Of a stretch of DNA of 64,000 bases, positions 22,898-35,400 are shown one piece after another. A model generated the notes under the pieces. The model had not been told where the DNA came from, did no database searches, and saw nothing but the letters and a program-made list of their open reading frames with translations. Location: contig NC_016459.1 in assembly GCF_000226115.1 (NCBI RefSeq), forward strand, positions 1,674,001 to 1,738,000. The letters are read 5' to 3'. Positions within the stretch are counted from its first letter, which is position 1. Each line of letters begins with the position of its first letter. The position numbers and the translations under genes were made by a program. The DNA comes from Thermothielavioides terrestris NRRL 8126 (taxonomy: Eukaryota; Ascomycota; Sordariomycetes; Sordariales; Chaetomiaceae).

Positions 22898-23032
22898 AAG
22901 GTATTGGTCAGGGTTGAGGATATGGAGAGGGGCATCCGGGCGACGTGGGCTGTGTACTTACAGCGATAGGACAGCGATAGGAGTCAAGTTTGAGTGTACG
23001 GGCTGGACATGTCGCTCCTTTTTTTCTTTCTT

Positions 23033-23088
<56 letters not shown>

Positions 23089-24855
23089 CCTTCCCTTTTC
23101 ATTTCACTCCCCTTCCCTCCGCCCCCACCCGGAACAGGCCAGCCAGCCAGCCCACATGTCCAATGCTTCCCCCCGGATGCGGTGCCCAGATAAAGGTTGC
23201 TGGCTGGCAGGAATGTCAACGTCAGAAAAGCGCGACAGTCTTCATCGCTGCGCTGTCAATTTGTGCCGCGCGGCCAATCTTGACGGAAATGCCCGAGTCG
23301 TACTTGAAGGAGACCGTGGTCCAGTCCCACGACCGCCCCGCCGCTATAGCCACGACCCTCCTGATAAGCATGGGATGGAGACAACTATATGTTTTCTTTC
23401 TACCAGCCGACCTCCGCCCATCTCCACCCGCACGTCTTCCCGAGTCTGTCCCGACCGCTCCTTCAAGGCTGCCTCGCTGCGGCCTCGTGGCAATCATCTA
23501 TGAGCTCGTACCGAGAGCGAAGCAGGATCTGGCAGTTGTTCAACAGCATCTCGATTTTTTTCCGTGCAATAGGGTTTGAGCTGGAACCGTTCAAACCCGC
23601 CAATTGGCACGGGCGCAGGCTGATTGATCTGAACGACATCTGTTCTCCGTTTACCAGGGGTTGGCGCGGGACTGCTGTACGCGCTTACGAGGCAAAGGAT
23701 TGCTTCTCGGAGCTGGAACACCAACCTCCAAGACCCCGCCGGATATTGCGGCCTTCGAGCAGTTTAGGGCGCGGTTGAGGCAAGAGACAGCGGTTCATTT
23801 TGCGGGAGAACGTACTTCAACGGAGTATAGCCCCGTTTCTGCTCTCTTCCATACCCCCCACGGCTTCGGAGAGTTCGGAGATCCAAATCTACGGGCGGAT
23901 GATGCCCCCGATGTGGCTGAACACATTATCATATTAACGTTTCCTCGCATACCCCTAGAGCAGGACATGGTACATGGCGGAGTTTGGTGCCATTCTCCAA
24001 AGCCAAACAGGGCCGATTTTGAAGCCACAGGCTAATACATAAGGCACCCCCTCGGTAACTTTCTCCAAAGCAACGATTCTCCAGCCTCGCTTGCGGTCCG
24101 TGAGCAAGTCGCCGATGCTCAAGCTCTGCGCTCCGTTTCCAGCTCACGAACACGCCGACGGAGACCCTCCTTGTAGCCACAGCCAAGTATTCTCTCCTTC
24201 GCGGTCAATGTACAGTTCTCGCGCAAACGGTTGTGGAGCTCCGCCGACTCTTCTTGCGTGAATTGGCTGTTCATTGCGGCTTTGACGAGAGGTCCAGCAT
24301 GGCCGTTACGCCCAGCGATGACAGAGATAGTCACATACTCGTAGACGAGCGAGACGTCCTCACTAAGCTAGTCAGCTAGGAACCCAAGAGGAGCCAGAAG
24401 CACTTACCGATATTCTGATTCCAAACCACCGTCGAAACTGCCGTCGTTTCGACTTGCATGCAGGAGAGGACAGGCCTCCGGCCGTCCGGCTGCGGATGAG
24501 CATGGCGTCAAATACATGATGCCCCACGCCAGTAGCAGGAGATGAAGGTCTCGGGCGCTGGGATGACGAGCACATCTGATTTAAGTCCCGGCGGATAGGA
24601 CTACCCGATGCTGGTCGGATTGGCGGACACGGTCCGAATATGTCGCCACCCGGCGCCGGGTTCTGGCGCGAGATGGGGCCGCGATCCGGGATTTGGGCCC
24701 TGAACATGGGCAACTGCACGAATCCAACACGAGGTGGCGAGAGGGCCACAGTTGTAGGTCATAGCCGATAGGATAGGCCGTTGGGACGGGCAGAGGCGGG
24801 GGAAAGGACCTGGCAAGCGCCCTGACGACTGAGAGTGGAAGACCTGCGAACGGTG
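22898..24855. other. decayed region with fragments of coding-like sequence
   Basis: After the 54-nt T run, minus-strand stretches read like disrupted protein: GGFERFQLKPYCTEKNRDAV (about 23590-23500), GRSWDWTTVSFKYDSGISVK (about 23350-23260), and, farther upstream on the same strand, QFTQEESAELHNRLRENCTL (about 24270-24200) and LSIGDLLTDRKRGWRIVALE (about 24120-24060). They lie in different frames without convincing splice sites. They may be one or two dead genes, family not recognised. Confidence 0.35.
23035..23088. repeat. poly-T tract (54 nt)
   Basis: An uninterrupted run of 54 T preceded by TTTC units. On the minus strand it would be a poly-A tail-like tract, but no retroposed coding sequence is recognised directly beside it. 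Confidence 0.85.
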
Positions 24856-24860
24856 GTATG
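24856..24860. repeat. target-site duplication (left) of outer Gypsy element
   Basis: GTATG here matches GCATG at 45773-45777 except for one transition. The pair flanks the TG...CA ends of the outer element's LTRs. Confidence 0.7.
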
Positions 24861-25248
24861 TGTCACGGCAAGGTAAAACAAGTGCTGGATGACTCGCAGC
24901 TGAATTGATCCTCGATTGACGAAGACTTCAAGTCTGAGGAGAGAGAGAGGGAAACTATCAATATATAGGTGGAAAACTATGCTCAAATACCTTGGGTGGT
25001 GCGTATAGACAATTTGCAGTGGGGCTACAATTTGCAGTAGGGCTACAAAGTCTATACGTTGCAGGGTAAGACGTGGTTCGCCTTATTAGTGCGTTTTTCC
25101 TTATTAGCAAGTCAACCCCTCCTTCCTAATCTGGAAGTCGACTTGAATCCTATAGATCTATCAACTTAGGAGGTTATATAAGTGTATAGTTATATGATAG
25201 GTCTATATACAAGTTATATAACGGTAGTTAGTGTACTATACTGTTATA
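24861..25248 (-). repeat. 3' LTR of outer Gypsy element (388 bp)
   Basis: Matches 44956-45184 plus 45616-45772. The outer about 230 bp retain CpA/TpG dinucleotides, while the inner about 150 bp show C-to-T/G-to-A changes. The RIP-altered inner end reads CTGTTATA where the other copy has CCGTCACA. Confidence 0.93.
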
Positions 25249-25251
25249 TTA

Positions 25252-25261
25252 CCCCCCCTTT
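25252..25261 (-). other. polypurine tract of outer element
   Basis: AAAGGGGGGG on the minus strand, four bases inside the 3' LTR. This is the expected plus-strand DNA primer site of an LTR retrotransposon and fixes the element's orientation. Confidence 0.7.
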
Positions 25262-25299
25262 GAAAAAGCGTTGTACCTATATAATAGATACGTTGTAGT

Positions 25300-28200
25300 C
25301 TTCCACTAGCTATTGGTAATTAGGAGAATTGGCTTATAAGCCTATTTTTTATAAAGCTTATACAATTAAGTTCTATAGGACTCGAAAATCTACCCTACAA
25401 CCCGCTAGGCTATATAAGATGCTATATCTAGGCTAGTAGGTATACGAGGGAGCTAGGATAAAATGTTATCCTACGACCTTATAGTAGGTTTATATATATA
25501 TATAATGACCTTATAGTAGGTTTATATATATATATAATGTCTCCTAGATCAAGTTGGATTACGTTGTCCTTTAGGTACTAGTAGGTTATTATCTAGGTGT
25601 TCATTATCGAAATAATCCTCTTTATAAGCTTTTAGCTATTATAGTAATCGCTAAGGTGGCCTAGCTATATAGGGGAATTCTTTATAGAATTCCTAGAGGT
25701 GGTGTAGTATATTTTTAAAATTAGTAGCGTTGTACTATTTAGGGTTCTTGCCTTAACCGATCTACTAAGCGTAATACTAGAGTTTCCCTTTAAATATCTA
25801 GGAGGTAAGAATCTTTTCGACTTACTATTTTAATTCATTGTCCACTTCAATTAGCGGCTTAGGCTAGGATTCCTAGCCTAGTAACAGGTTATTCGGTGCC
25901 CTTTAGAGTCGATCTAGAGTAAATACTAGGTATATCTTCTAGATCTTAGGTAGCTTTAGCTTATAGGAATAACCTTTCTTAGTAATAATTGGAAAAGGCC
26001 TAGCGACTAGGTAGTCGAGCTTGTCGCTTAGTTAGTTTATCTACTAATAGCCCTTTATAATGTAGACCTCTTGACTAACTTTAAATTCTTTTAGTCGCCA
26101 ATGCTTATCCACTTACTACTTTTAAGCTTCCTAGGCTTTCTATATACTTTCCCTAGCGAATTAGATAGTGGAATTGATTCTAGAGAGCATCTCTTAAGCT
26201 TTAGTACAATTAAGCTTGTCTTTAGCGCTACTAAACTCTTAGATATATTCCTATTAATCGTAGGTTATCTAGGGGAGTATATTAGTCTCAACCTCGAATA
26301 GGGTAAAGCTAGTAGACAAATAAGGTAAAATAGCTTAAGTAAAATCTATTATAGGCAATAATTCTAACTAATTGTCTTAGAAATAGTTAACGAAGAGGCG
26401 TAGGCGCTAGTTAAGGTATTGATTTATAATTTTAGTCTACCTATCCGTCTAAGAGTATTTTAAAGAAGAGAGGTATAGATTAATTCTAAAGATCTTATAA
26501 AACTCGTTCTAGAATACTAAGATAAACTAAGGGCCTTAGTCTAAAGTGATTGATTCTAGGGCTCTATAGATACGTTAAATATACTAGTAGTAGAGTTACG
26601 CTATCTCTTTAATAATAGTAGTCTTATAATAGAGGAGTAAATAACTACGCTTCCCTAAATGATCTACTATAACAAAGACTTAGTTATAGCTCAACTTGTC
26701 CTAAAGCATTGTATAGAAGTCTATAGTAATGTGCTACCAAGGTTTTATAAGGACTTCTAGGGGCTTGAGGAGGCTTAGTAGCTTGTTGTAGGGTATATAG
26801 GAACGTTGGTAGGTCTAGTAATTCTAGATAAACCTATCGATATCTCCTATTTACCTTAGCTAGAAATATTGTCTCTAGACTAACTTTTATATTTTATTCT
26901 TGCCTAGATAGACTATAGAGATCTAGTTGTAGATCTTAGCTAATAGGTAGGTTTATAGATAACTATCTAATAGAACTATTAGCCTACCTCCCTTTAGTAG
27001 GAGGCTACTATCGCTTAGGGTCTAGTCGGTATTATTCTAGCGAATAAGTTTCTAGAAACTCTCTAGGGCTTCGCTCTCCTAGTTTGCTTTAAGGATAGTA
27101 TCTACTAGTTTATATCCTTTAAGCTGCTATAGGCGAGATAACTCGGATTTATCGACTTTGATTTAATAGATTATATATTGTAAGTCGTACTTAGCAAGCT
27201 TCTTAGATAGCAACTCTAGTTCCTCTAAGATCTATAGGTCTAGCTTACTCTTAGGGAGGACCGTCTAGGTGCAATAAGCTTCTTAGACTTCCTTCTAGGT
27301 AGTAAGCTCTTTAGCTTTATAGGATAGGGCATTAGTAATAGCGTTCTGCTTTCTAGAGCGGTAGATAATTTAAAAATCTAGGGCAGAGAGGAGCTTAGCC
27401 TATTCGGCTTATTATATATTGAGTAGCCTCTTTTATATAAAGTATTGCAATATATAGTAGTCGAATAAGATGTTAAACCACTATTAGAGGCTAAGTAGTA
27501 TTAGGTACTATTCTTCAACGGTATATATAATAGCAAAGAGCTTCTTATCGTAGATAGGGTAATTGCTTTCTAGTCTAGACATCGTTTTTAAGAAGAATGT
27601 AACAGGGTACTAACTATTATTGTACTTCTACTAGAAGACTCTAGCTACAACTCCGCTAGATACGTCGACTTTGATTTAGCTCTCTCTAATAGGATCGTAG
27701 TATTTAAGGAGTAGAGTATTGGTTATTCGCCTTTTAAGTTCTTAGAAGACTTCCTTATACTCTTTGATCTACTTAAATAGTTTTCCTTTAATAGTTAAGC
27801 GCTATAGAGGGCGTATAATCCTTCTATACTTATAGACAAATTGGTAGTAAAGGTTATAGAATCTAAAGAAGGCTTATACTCCCTATATAGTAGTAGATCG
27901 GTCCTAAGAAACTACTATCTTAATTTTCTTTAGGTCTACTTAGACGCCTTTAGTACTAATAATAAATCTAAGAAACTTAGTTTCAATAGTATAGAATTTG
28001 TATTTCTTAATATCTATCTAGAGACCTACTTTATATAGTTTCTAGAGGATAAGCTATATATACTTATAGTATTCTTCCTTGTTCTAAGAGTAGATAATTA
28101 GATTATCGATATAGGCGGTTATAAATATATTGAGGCATTCGAAGAACTAGGAATTGATAAATCGCTAGAAGATAGTAGGTCTATTGTATAGGCTAAATAG

Positions 28201-29940
28201 CAGGACCTTATAGTGGAATTGACTATAGTAGGTTTAGAAGGTCGTTAGGTCTTCGCTTCTAAGGGCAAGTCAGATTTAGTAGAAGGCTTACTAGATATTG
28301 ATTTTAGTAAAGATTTTAGTATTTCCTAGTTATTATAAAGTTTTATCAATATAGGATAGTAGAAAGCGGTCCTTGACAATAACCTTATTTAGGGCTTAGT
28401 AGTCAACGTAAAATCTCTAGGTCCTATCTTCTTTAATAGCGAAGAGTATAGGGGAGCTATATAAGGCGGTACTTAGCTCGATAAAACCCTTCTATAGGTT
28501 CTTAACCAAATACTTTTTTATAGTCTCTAGCTAGTCAAGGGTATAGGAGTATAGGGGGTTTACTTGCTAGGGTAGTAGTCTAGTGAGTTTAATCTTATAG
28601 TCGTATTTACACCTTAGTAGTATCTTATTAAATTCCTTTTTTAAGAATATATTAGTAAATTTAGTAAAGTAAGAGTACTTTGTAATCGCTTTTTCAACTT
28701 AGGCTTAGACCTTTTTATCTTCGTCGTTAGGGAGTTTACTAGTCTTCCTAGCCTCAATAGCTTAGTCGATCTAGACGATTATAATAAATCCTAGTATAGA
28801 ATTCTCTTATTAGTTTCCTTTAAAGAACATTTTGTCAAAGGCTATAGTAGAGATGACTATAGCTTTGATCAAGTCTTCTAAAATCTATAGTCGCTCGCCC
28901 TCTTCTACCTAGGAGGCGGTCTATTCCTCCTTTCCTTTGAGTATTATAGGTCGAGTATAGGTTCTTAGGAGAATAAATTCCTCGCCCTTTAGTGTCTAGT
29001 CTATCTTCTAGAGGCTATTGTCCTATACGCCTCTAAACAACACCTTCTAAGGAGGTTTCTTAGGGGGTTCGATGAGATTACTCTTATTGATATACATTTT
29101 AGAGGCTTTAAGTTGCACCAATTGATATAATCTTAGGTTTACCTTAGGTTATACTAATTGATATATTCCTAGATCTTTAGTAGGTTACACTAATTAGTAG
29201 AATTTATTGAGTAAAGGTTTAGAGAGTATTTCTCTATACTTCAATATTTATAGCTACTATTGAGCCTTCTAATACTAATCTTAACGCTCTATCGCTTAGT
29301 CTCTCTGCTTAGTATCCTTCTAATGTTTAGGGTTTAGAGCCTTAGAAATAAGGGAGTTGTAAAGAATCTCAAGGATATAATTCTATTCTAGATTATATAG
29401 TTTATCTTTAAACTAGATCAATCGATATTAGCGAGTATCTAGTAGAATATTATAGTAAATAAGCTACTATTAGCCTAGTAATAGTTAATGCTCCTTCCCT
29501 ATATTAAGGGCTAGGAACAGGGTATTCTTTTATATTCTCCTATCAATTTAAAGGTCGAATCTTAGGATTAAGTTAATAAGGTCTATAGACTAGCCCTAGA
29601 AGTCCTTTATAGAGATTAGAGTCTTAAATAGTATCCCTTTAATACTAAGTTTCTTAGCGATTCGCTTTATATAAATTCGATTAAAGAAGGTATATCCATT
29701 TGCTCTAGAGTCAATGAGTATAGTAATAGTAATACTAGTTCTATTAATAGCTAATGTATAGGGGAAGAAGAGACTCCGACCGCCTATAAGTTACTAAAGG
29801 TCTATCTAAGTAACTATTAACCTAATATCTAGCCCTAAGCTAGAGTCTACTTTCCCTAGGGCTTTCAGTTTTCTAATTTAGTGATTTTAGTCTTATTTTC
29901 TTTAGCTGAGTTCATTATTTTTTCTAGGTCTACTTTTATC
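25300..29940 (-). pseudogene. pol remains of outer Gypsy element (RT, RNase H, integrase)
   Basis: Read on the minus strand, allowing TAG/TAA for Gln or Trp. The RT catalytic YIDD box reads TAYIDNLIIYS (28113-28102; second Asp now Asn by G to A). RNase H/connection remains at about 27900-27300 show motifs of the family such as ESNYPIYDKKLFAII and a degraded ADALSRK-like end. Integrase-core remains at about 26900-25900 include HITMDFYTML, VFVIVDHLGKR and ITLDQGPQF. Together this is the canonical Ty3/Gypsy order RT-RH-IN. Exact frame limits cannot be set because start codons and stops have been altered by RIP. Confidence 0.85.
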
Positions 29941-31079
29941 TTCTTAATTATAGCTATAATACATTTTAGGTACTACGCCTTTATATAGCTAGTCTCCTAG
30001 TAATAGAAGCATTTACCCTTCTCTTTCAAAATATTATACTCCTTCTAAAAGAGCCTAAGAGATCCTAATTTAGCCTTGTCTCTACTAGAGCTATCTAGCT
30101 AAAGGGTCTTTTCTTTCTTTTTTATAGGACCTAATCCTCTACTTAGTTGTCTAGATCCTAGTAAATTGGATTTTCTATCCTTCTAATCCTTTTTAGCTAT
30201 CTCCTAGAGCAAGGAGAACTAGTGACCAAGGCAAGTAAAGTCGTTGAAGCTAATACTTAGATCAACTAGATCTCTTACTATCTAGAAACAGAGGCTTTAA
30301 GAAAGTCGAGTATAGAACTCCTCCTTCTATTTGTCCTTAGATTTCTTAGACTTAATAGCAAGGTAGATAAACTTAGTAAAGAACTTATAGTAGAGTATAA
30401 ATCCTATCTTTAGGGCTATAAAATCGTTCTTTATATAGTAGAGCTTGGTAGGATCAGTATAGAATCTGTCTAAGAAGTCGAACAACTCGTTAAGATTAGT
30501 AATCGATTCTACTATATCTTCTTCTAGATAGGGTATAAGAGCCTCTATTGCTTTGCTACCAATGAAGGACATTATATACCTAAATTTTAAGTCCTTTATT
30601 AGGAATAATTTATAGTTCCCTTTAATCTTCTAAAGTATAGCTACTTTCTATACTAAATACTTTAGGTCTTTGCTATCAATAAATTTTTCAAAGTCGGCAA
30701 TCTTTATAGTTTTTATATAGGCTATAGGTTTAAGAGTCTTTTTAGTCATTAAGATTAGACGATTAGGATTATATAACCCTAAATACAACTTAGTTTATAT
30801 TAGTTCGATTTAGGTCAAAGGTATAGTTTAGCCCTATAGATCGACTATATTAGCAATCTTCTTAAAGAGCTCCGTCCTCTCGTCTTCTAATACTATCTTG
30901 TTATATAAGAGTGCTTCGACTTAGGTATACAAAGTAGAAAGTTCTTTAAGGTCAAGGATATTACCTTGTTCCTACTTAAACTACTAAACTCTTATAAATA
31001 GCACTACTATCGAATTGGCTAGTGCATTGTAGGTGACTTATAGAGCTATAGCTTACCTAATTGCTATATTACGCTATAC
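29941..31079 (-). pseudogene. gag remains of outer Gypsy element, 3' part
   Basis: A stretch at 30572-30327 is still open on the minus strand and reads like fungal Gypsy gag: LFDFLDRFYTDPTKLYYIKN, then FVYLAIKS-like residues. A nucleocapsid CCHC zinc knuckle lies at 30011-29970. Its Cys and His codons are TGC, TAC, TAT and TAC, consistent with C-x2-C-x4-H-x4-C after C-to-T/G-to-A mutation. The gag frame is cut at 31079 by the nested 13.1-kb element and resumes at 44206. Confidence 0.8.
31076..31079. repeat. target-site duplication (left) of nested 13.1-kb element
   Basis: ATAC here and ATAT at 44206-44209 flank the nested element. The single C-to-T difference is in RIP context. Confidence 0.7.
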
Positions 31080-31579
31080 TAGATTAGGGTGATAGACTAC
31101 CTAGACATAGGGGACCCAGTTTTTCTGTTTTTTCTACTTGTCTTAGAGCGTTACATTTGTTACTAGGGGAGGTCTAACCCTCTAGTCATATATATTTAAG
31201 TAGGCTAAGCCTATCTTCTTTATTATTAAGTAAGACATTAAGCAGTTATTAATATACGTTCATTGACACTACGTTGGTGGTTCTCCTTTTTCTAGGAAGG
31301 CTGTTGAGCCTCTCCTTTTATTGTCCTACCTCTGTCTAGACGATAGGCATCCGAGCTATTGAGCTCTGACCATATTCTTATTGTTTTCTATCTTTTTTAC
31401 TATATCCTACTAGATGTACCTAAGCTATATATCTTCCTCTTAGGAGATAGCCTTCCTACTATTCGATATATACTATCTTCATCTGTCTAAAGGGGCACTA
31501 TATTCTTCTAGAAGCTATCTTATATACCTGGTCCTAGGTGTAGTGGGGTAGGTTGGTATAGAGGTTTTACACTACTTTA
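31080..31579 (+). repeat. 5' LTR of nested 13.1-kb element
   Basis: It begins TAGATTAGGGTGAT (TGGATTAGGG in the least mutated copy at the right end of the window's second element) and ends CACTACTTTA (CACCACTTCA unmutated), giving TG...CA termini. It is 500 bp and matches 43706-44205 apart from transitions. Confidence 0.93.
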
Positions 31580-32449
31580 AATAGGGGCTCAATCAGGGAG
31601 GAGCTTAGCTCTATATCTAAATAGGATAGTATAGACTACAAAGTCTTCTAAGATTATAGAACTATATAATGCTATATTAATAGCTATATAACGACGATAT
31701 AGCCGACCTATTAAAGCTCTGGTATATTGATACTAGTATCTCTAGGAGGTATAGAAACCTATTAAGGTATATACGTTCTAGGGGTCTATTGAGACCTTGT
31801 CCTAGGAGACCTTCCTTTGCCTAGATAGCGTAGAGCATCGAAAAGATATCCTATTATCCTTAACACTTCAAAGACCTATTAAGGCTTCGTTATTATCGAT
31901 ATAGTAGTTGTAAAACGTTAACCTAATCGAAAGACGATAGTTCTATCCTCCTAAATAGAGCCAAAGGTAGAATTTTCATTAATCGTCATTTTCTTTTCTA
32001 ATCTAGCTAAACCAGTTATAAAAGTAGTTAAGTGTAGTAGCTACTTATAAGCTTCTAAGCTTAGGACTATACCTTTATAACACTTAGCTCCTTCTAATAG
32101 TATATCTAGCACTATTTTATATTGGATATAAGGTCTTAGTATAGACGTTTACTTTTCTTCTTAAGAGCTATACTCTTATCGCTATTATACTAGTTGAGTT
32201 TAGTATATTGGTTACTAAAGGTATCTAGGTGATCTATAAGGAACTTATAGTCATTCTTCGAGGCCTTTAGACTATATATTCCAAAGGAACTTAGCTACTT
32301 AAGAGGTTTTCTTCCTTTAGATAGACGTCAAAGGAGTCGACATTCCTATAGAAGTGTATATATTAGTCTTTTTATAGTCTATCGATATAGTCGTTGCCTT
32401 TCTTAAAGACAATAGCTAAACGCCTAATGATTAGGCTCTAACAATATAT

Positions 32450-35400
32450 ATATATACTGTCTATAGAAGCTCTAAGAATCTTATCGACCTCTACAATACT
32501 ATTAATCCTAATACTAATCTCCGAGGGAGAGTCCAAAGACGTATCTGTCTTATAGCCTTTCTAAGGTATATTAAGCAAAGAAGACCTAGCTAAAGCGATA
32601 TAGATACCTCTTCCGTCTTCGCTAGATACCTCTACTCCGCCTATCTATATAGAGGTATCTACAGTAATACCTTCTAGTCTCTCTAAAGCTAAAGCTCTAA
32701 AGAAGATAACTAAGTACGTTTTTACTATTACGTTTAGTACGACCTTTTTGACCTTAGTAAAGGCTAGCCTTTAGGGCTACTTCTCTAGTTAGAATACTAT
32801 ATAATAGATTAAGACCTTTAAAGAGATATATAAGGCTTATTAGGTTATTAATAATAAGACCTATATATACCTATTCGAACTTTAGTACAATACTATAATT
32901 TAGCCTATTATCTATTACTAGGAGAAAAAGGACTAAAAGACCTAGGCTACTTTTAAGGCTAAGTTCCTAAAGCGCTAAAAGGGCAATAATCCTAAATAGT
33001 ATAGTAACGGAGGTTACCTTTGTAATCTAATTAAAGGGAGATACTAGCTAGTCGATAAGGTTATCTATAACTACTTCGAGTTAATTAACTATATATACGT
33101 TATCGCCCCTATTAAAGTTTATAAGGAGCTATAGTATATAATCGTTCTAACAGTGTAATATACATTTAATTAGTAGATCTAAATAGCTTTTAAAGACTAT
33201 TAGTATACCTTGAAGAAGGACAATAAGGACTCTATTCGCACTACGAAGTAGATAGACTTCTTTAAGTTCGTTTAAGATGCTCTTTAGAAGGGTCTTAATG
33301 TAAAAGACCTCTTCTTTAAGATCTACGAGCGTAAAATCGATCTATAGAAGTACTATTCGCCTTTAGCTACGTCTACTGTTAAGACGACTCCTAAGTTATA
33401 GGAGTAAGAAGAGGAGGAGCTAAAGAAAGCTCTTATACCTATACCCAACGACATTAACGATCTAGCTAATTAGCTCTAGCGTCTATATATCTAGAAGTAG
33501 AAGATCGCTAAGTAGTTTGAATAGAAGATCGAGGCCTTCTATTTATATAGAATTGATCCTACTTTTAATAAGATCAAGGTTCTTTAAACGTATTTCTAGT
33601 AGTAGCGAAGCCGCTTATAAGAGAGATACGTTAGCTTCGTTATTAGTCTATATATTGATAGTCGTCCTCTTAGCTATAGTAGACCTATAAGTTCTAGCTA
33701 TTGCTACTACTATAGTGACTCTGACTATATAGTTCTTAAGTATATAGAGGCTATAAAAGCTATAGCTATAGGTCTAATGTATTATAAGGGTATAGACTAC
33801 TGCCTTAGCGATAGGAGTAAGAAGAGCTATATACTAGCTAAGATAATTACCTTTACAAAGGCAAATATTGATAGTATACAAGAGGTTAGCAAGATTAGCT
33901 AGCTTGTTCTTATATATATAGCCTATTGCCTATAATATAATAGCTACCCTATATACTAAGTATATTATCGTAAGTATAAGCGCCTAAATAGTCGTCTATT
34001 TAAGCTAGATATATCCCTAGTACTAAATAAGCATTACCTCTAGTAGCCTAAGCTATATTAGGAGCCTACAACCATCTAGATAACGATCAATCGTCTTATA
34101 TACAAAGAGGAGCCTAAGTTCATCTCCGCCTTCTATTATATAGCGTCTAATCAGTTGTTGTTTTATATAGTTCCATTAAAGGGAGGTCGTATCTTAACTT
34201 AAAAGGTTGTCCTATAACCTATACTAAAGGCTAACGAATTCCGTTAACTACCTCTTCCTCTCTCTAACTAGACTAAGGAGGAAGCTAAGGAGAAAGTAGA
34301 CGAGGAAGCGGAGACTATACTTCAAGGTATATCGCTTACTAAGCGTCGGTTCGCTAAGGATAAAAGGGAAGACGACATCTAGATAGGCGGTACTCCTATA
34401 CCTCTAGCGGAGCCTCTTTATATAACTATCCTTAAGAACCTAGCTATAGCGAATTATATAAAGAAAGAGGAGCTATAGTCTAAGCTGCCTATACCGAAGG
34501 TTACTATATTACCTCTATATATAAAGGATACGATCTATACTACAATGAAAGTAAAGACTAGTCTAACTCTTAACAACTTAGTCTATATCTCGCCTAAGTA
34601 TAAGGATACTTTAATCGTATACCTATAGAGTATTTCTACTAATATTAAGGTTATCGACTATAAAGGGTCTAATGTTCCTAAGCTTAATAGACTAACTACT
34701 ATACTAAAAGATATAGGGATCTGTATATAGGCTCTATATACTAATGTGAATATACTTAGTAGCCTTTGCTCTAGCTAGACTAAGACGGTTCTAGCAATTT
34801 TCAGAGTTACTAAGGACAGTGTATAAGGCATCTATATAGGAAGCCTCTAGGAGCGCTAGATTTATAAGGGTCTATCTAGAGACGTTGACGATTATATCTA
34901 TACCCTATTCTAGAAATCTATCTCGACGCTTTTAGTCTCGGAGTATATAGAACTTAGTATAATAATAAAAGTATAGTCGTTTTCTATTCTATATATCTAG
35001 TTCGAGAAAGGTTATTATAATAAGTATTTTGCCTTAATCGACTCTAGTTTAGAATACAACTATATTTTAATAAACGTTGTCGAGAAATATATATTGCTAT
35101 ACTAGCCTACTAAGGTCGTTTCAAAGGGTCTTTACAGCTTAGCACTATTCTTTAGAGAGACCTAGGTCACTCTTTACCTAGGTAGAGTCGGCATTAACCT
35201 TCACTTCTTTATAACTAAGGACATCGCTAGTAGGTATAAAGTAATCCTTAGTATATTGTTTATTAAAGATATTGCTCTAACCTTCGATTATTGTAATAGT
35301 AATCTAATTACTATTAATTTACTTATAAAAGGAAAGATAGTCTAGGCGTATATCGTCTCTAAGAAGATTGCTTAGTGGAACTACCTATTATCTCTAATAT

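Noticed and set aside
22908..23219. Minus-strand frame with a poly-Lys run
   Set aside because: Created by the 54-nt homopolymer; not a protein-coding signal.
26101..26301. Short plus-strand open frame in the AT-rich block (also minus 38669-38445)
   Set aside because: Both lie antisense to retrotransposon pol remains and arise by chance in RIP-mutated DNA.
31136..31560. Independent small gene or ncRNA repeated four times in the window
   Set aside because: The four copies are the LTRs of the two 13.1-kb elements, with matching orientation and terminal TG...CA.
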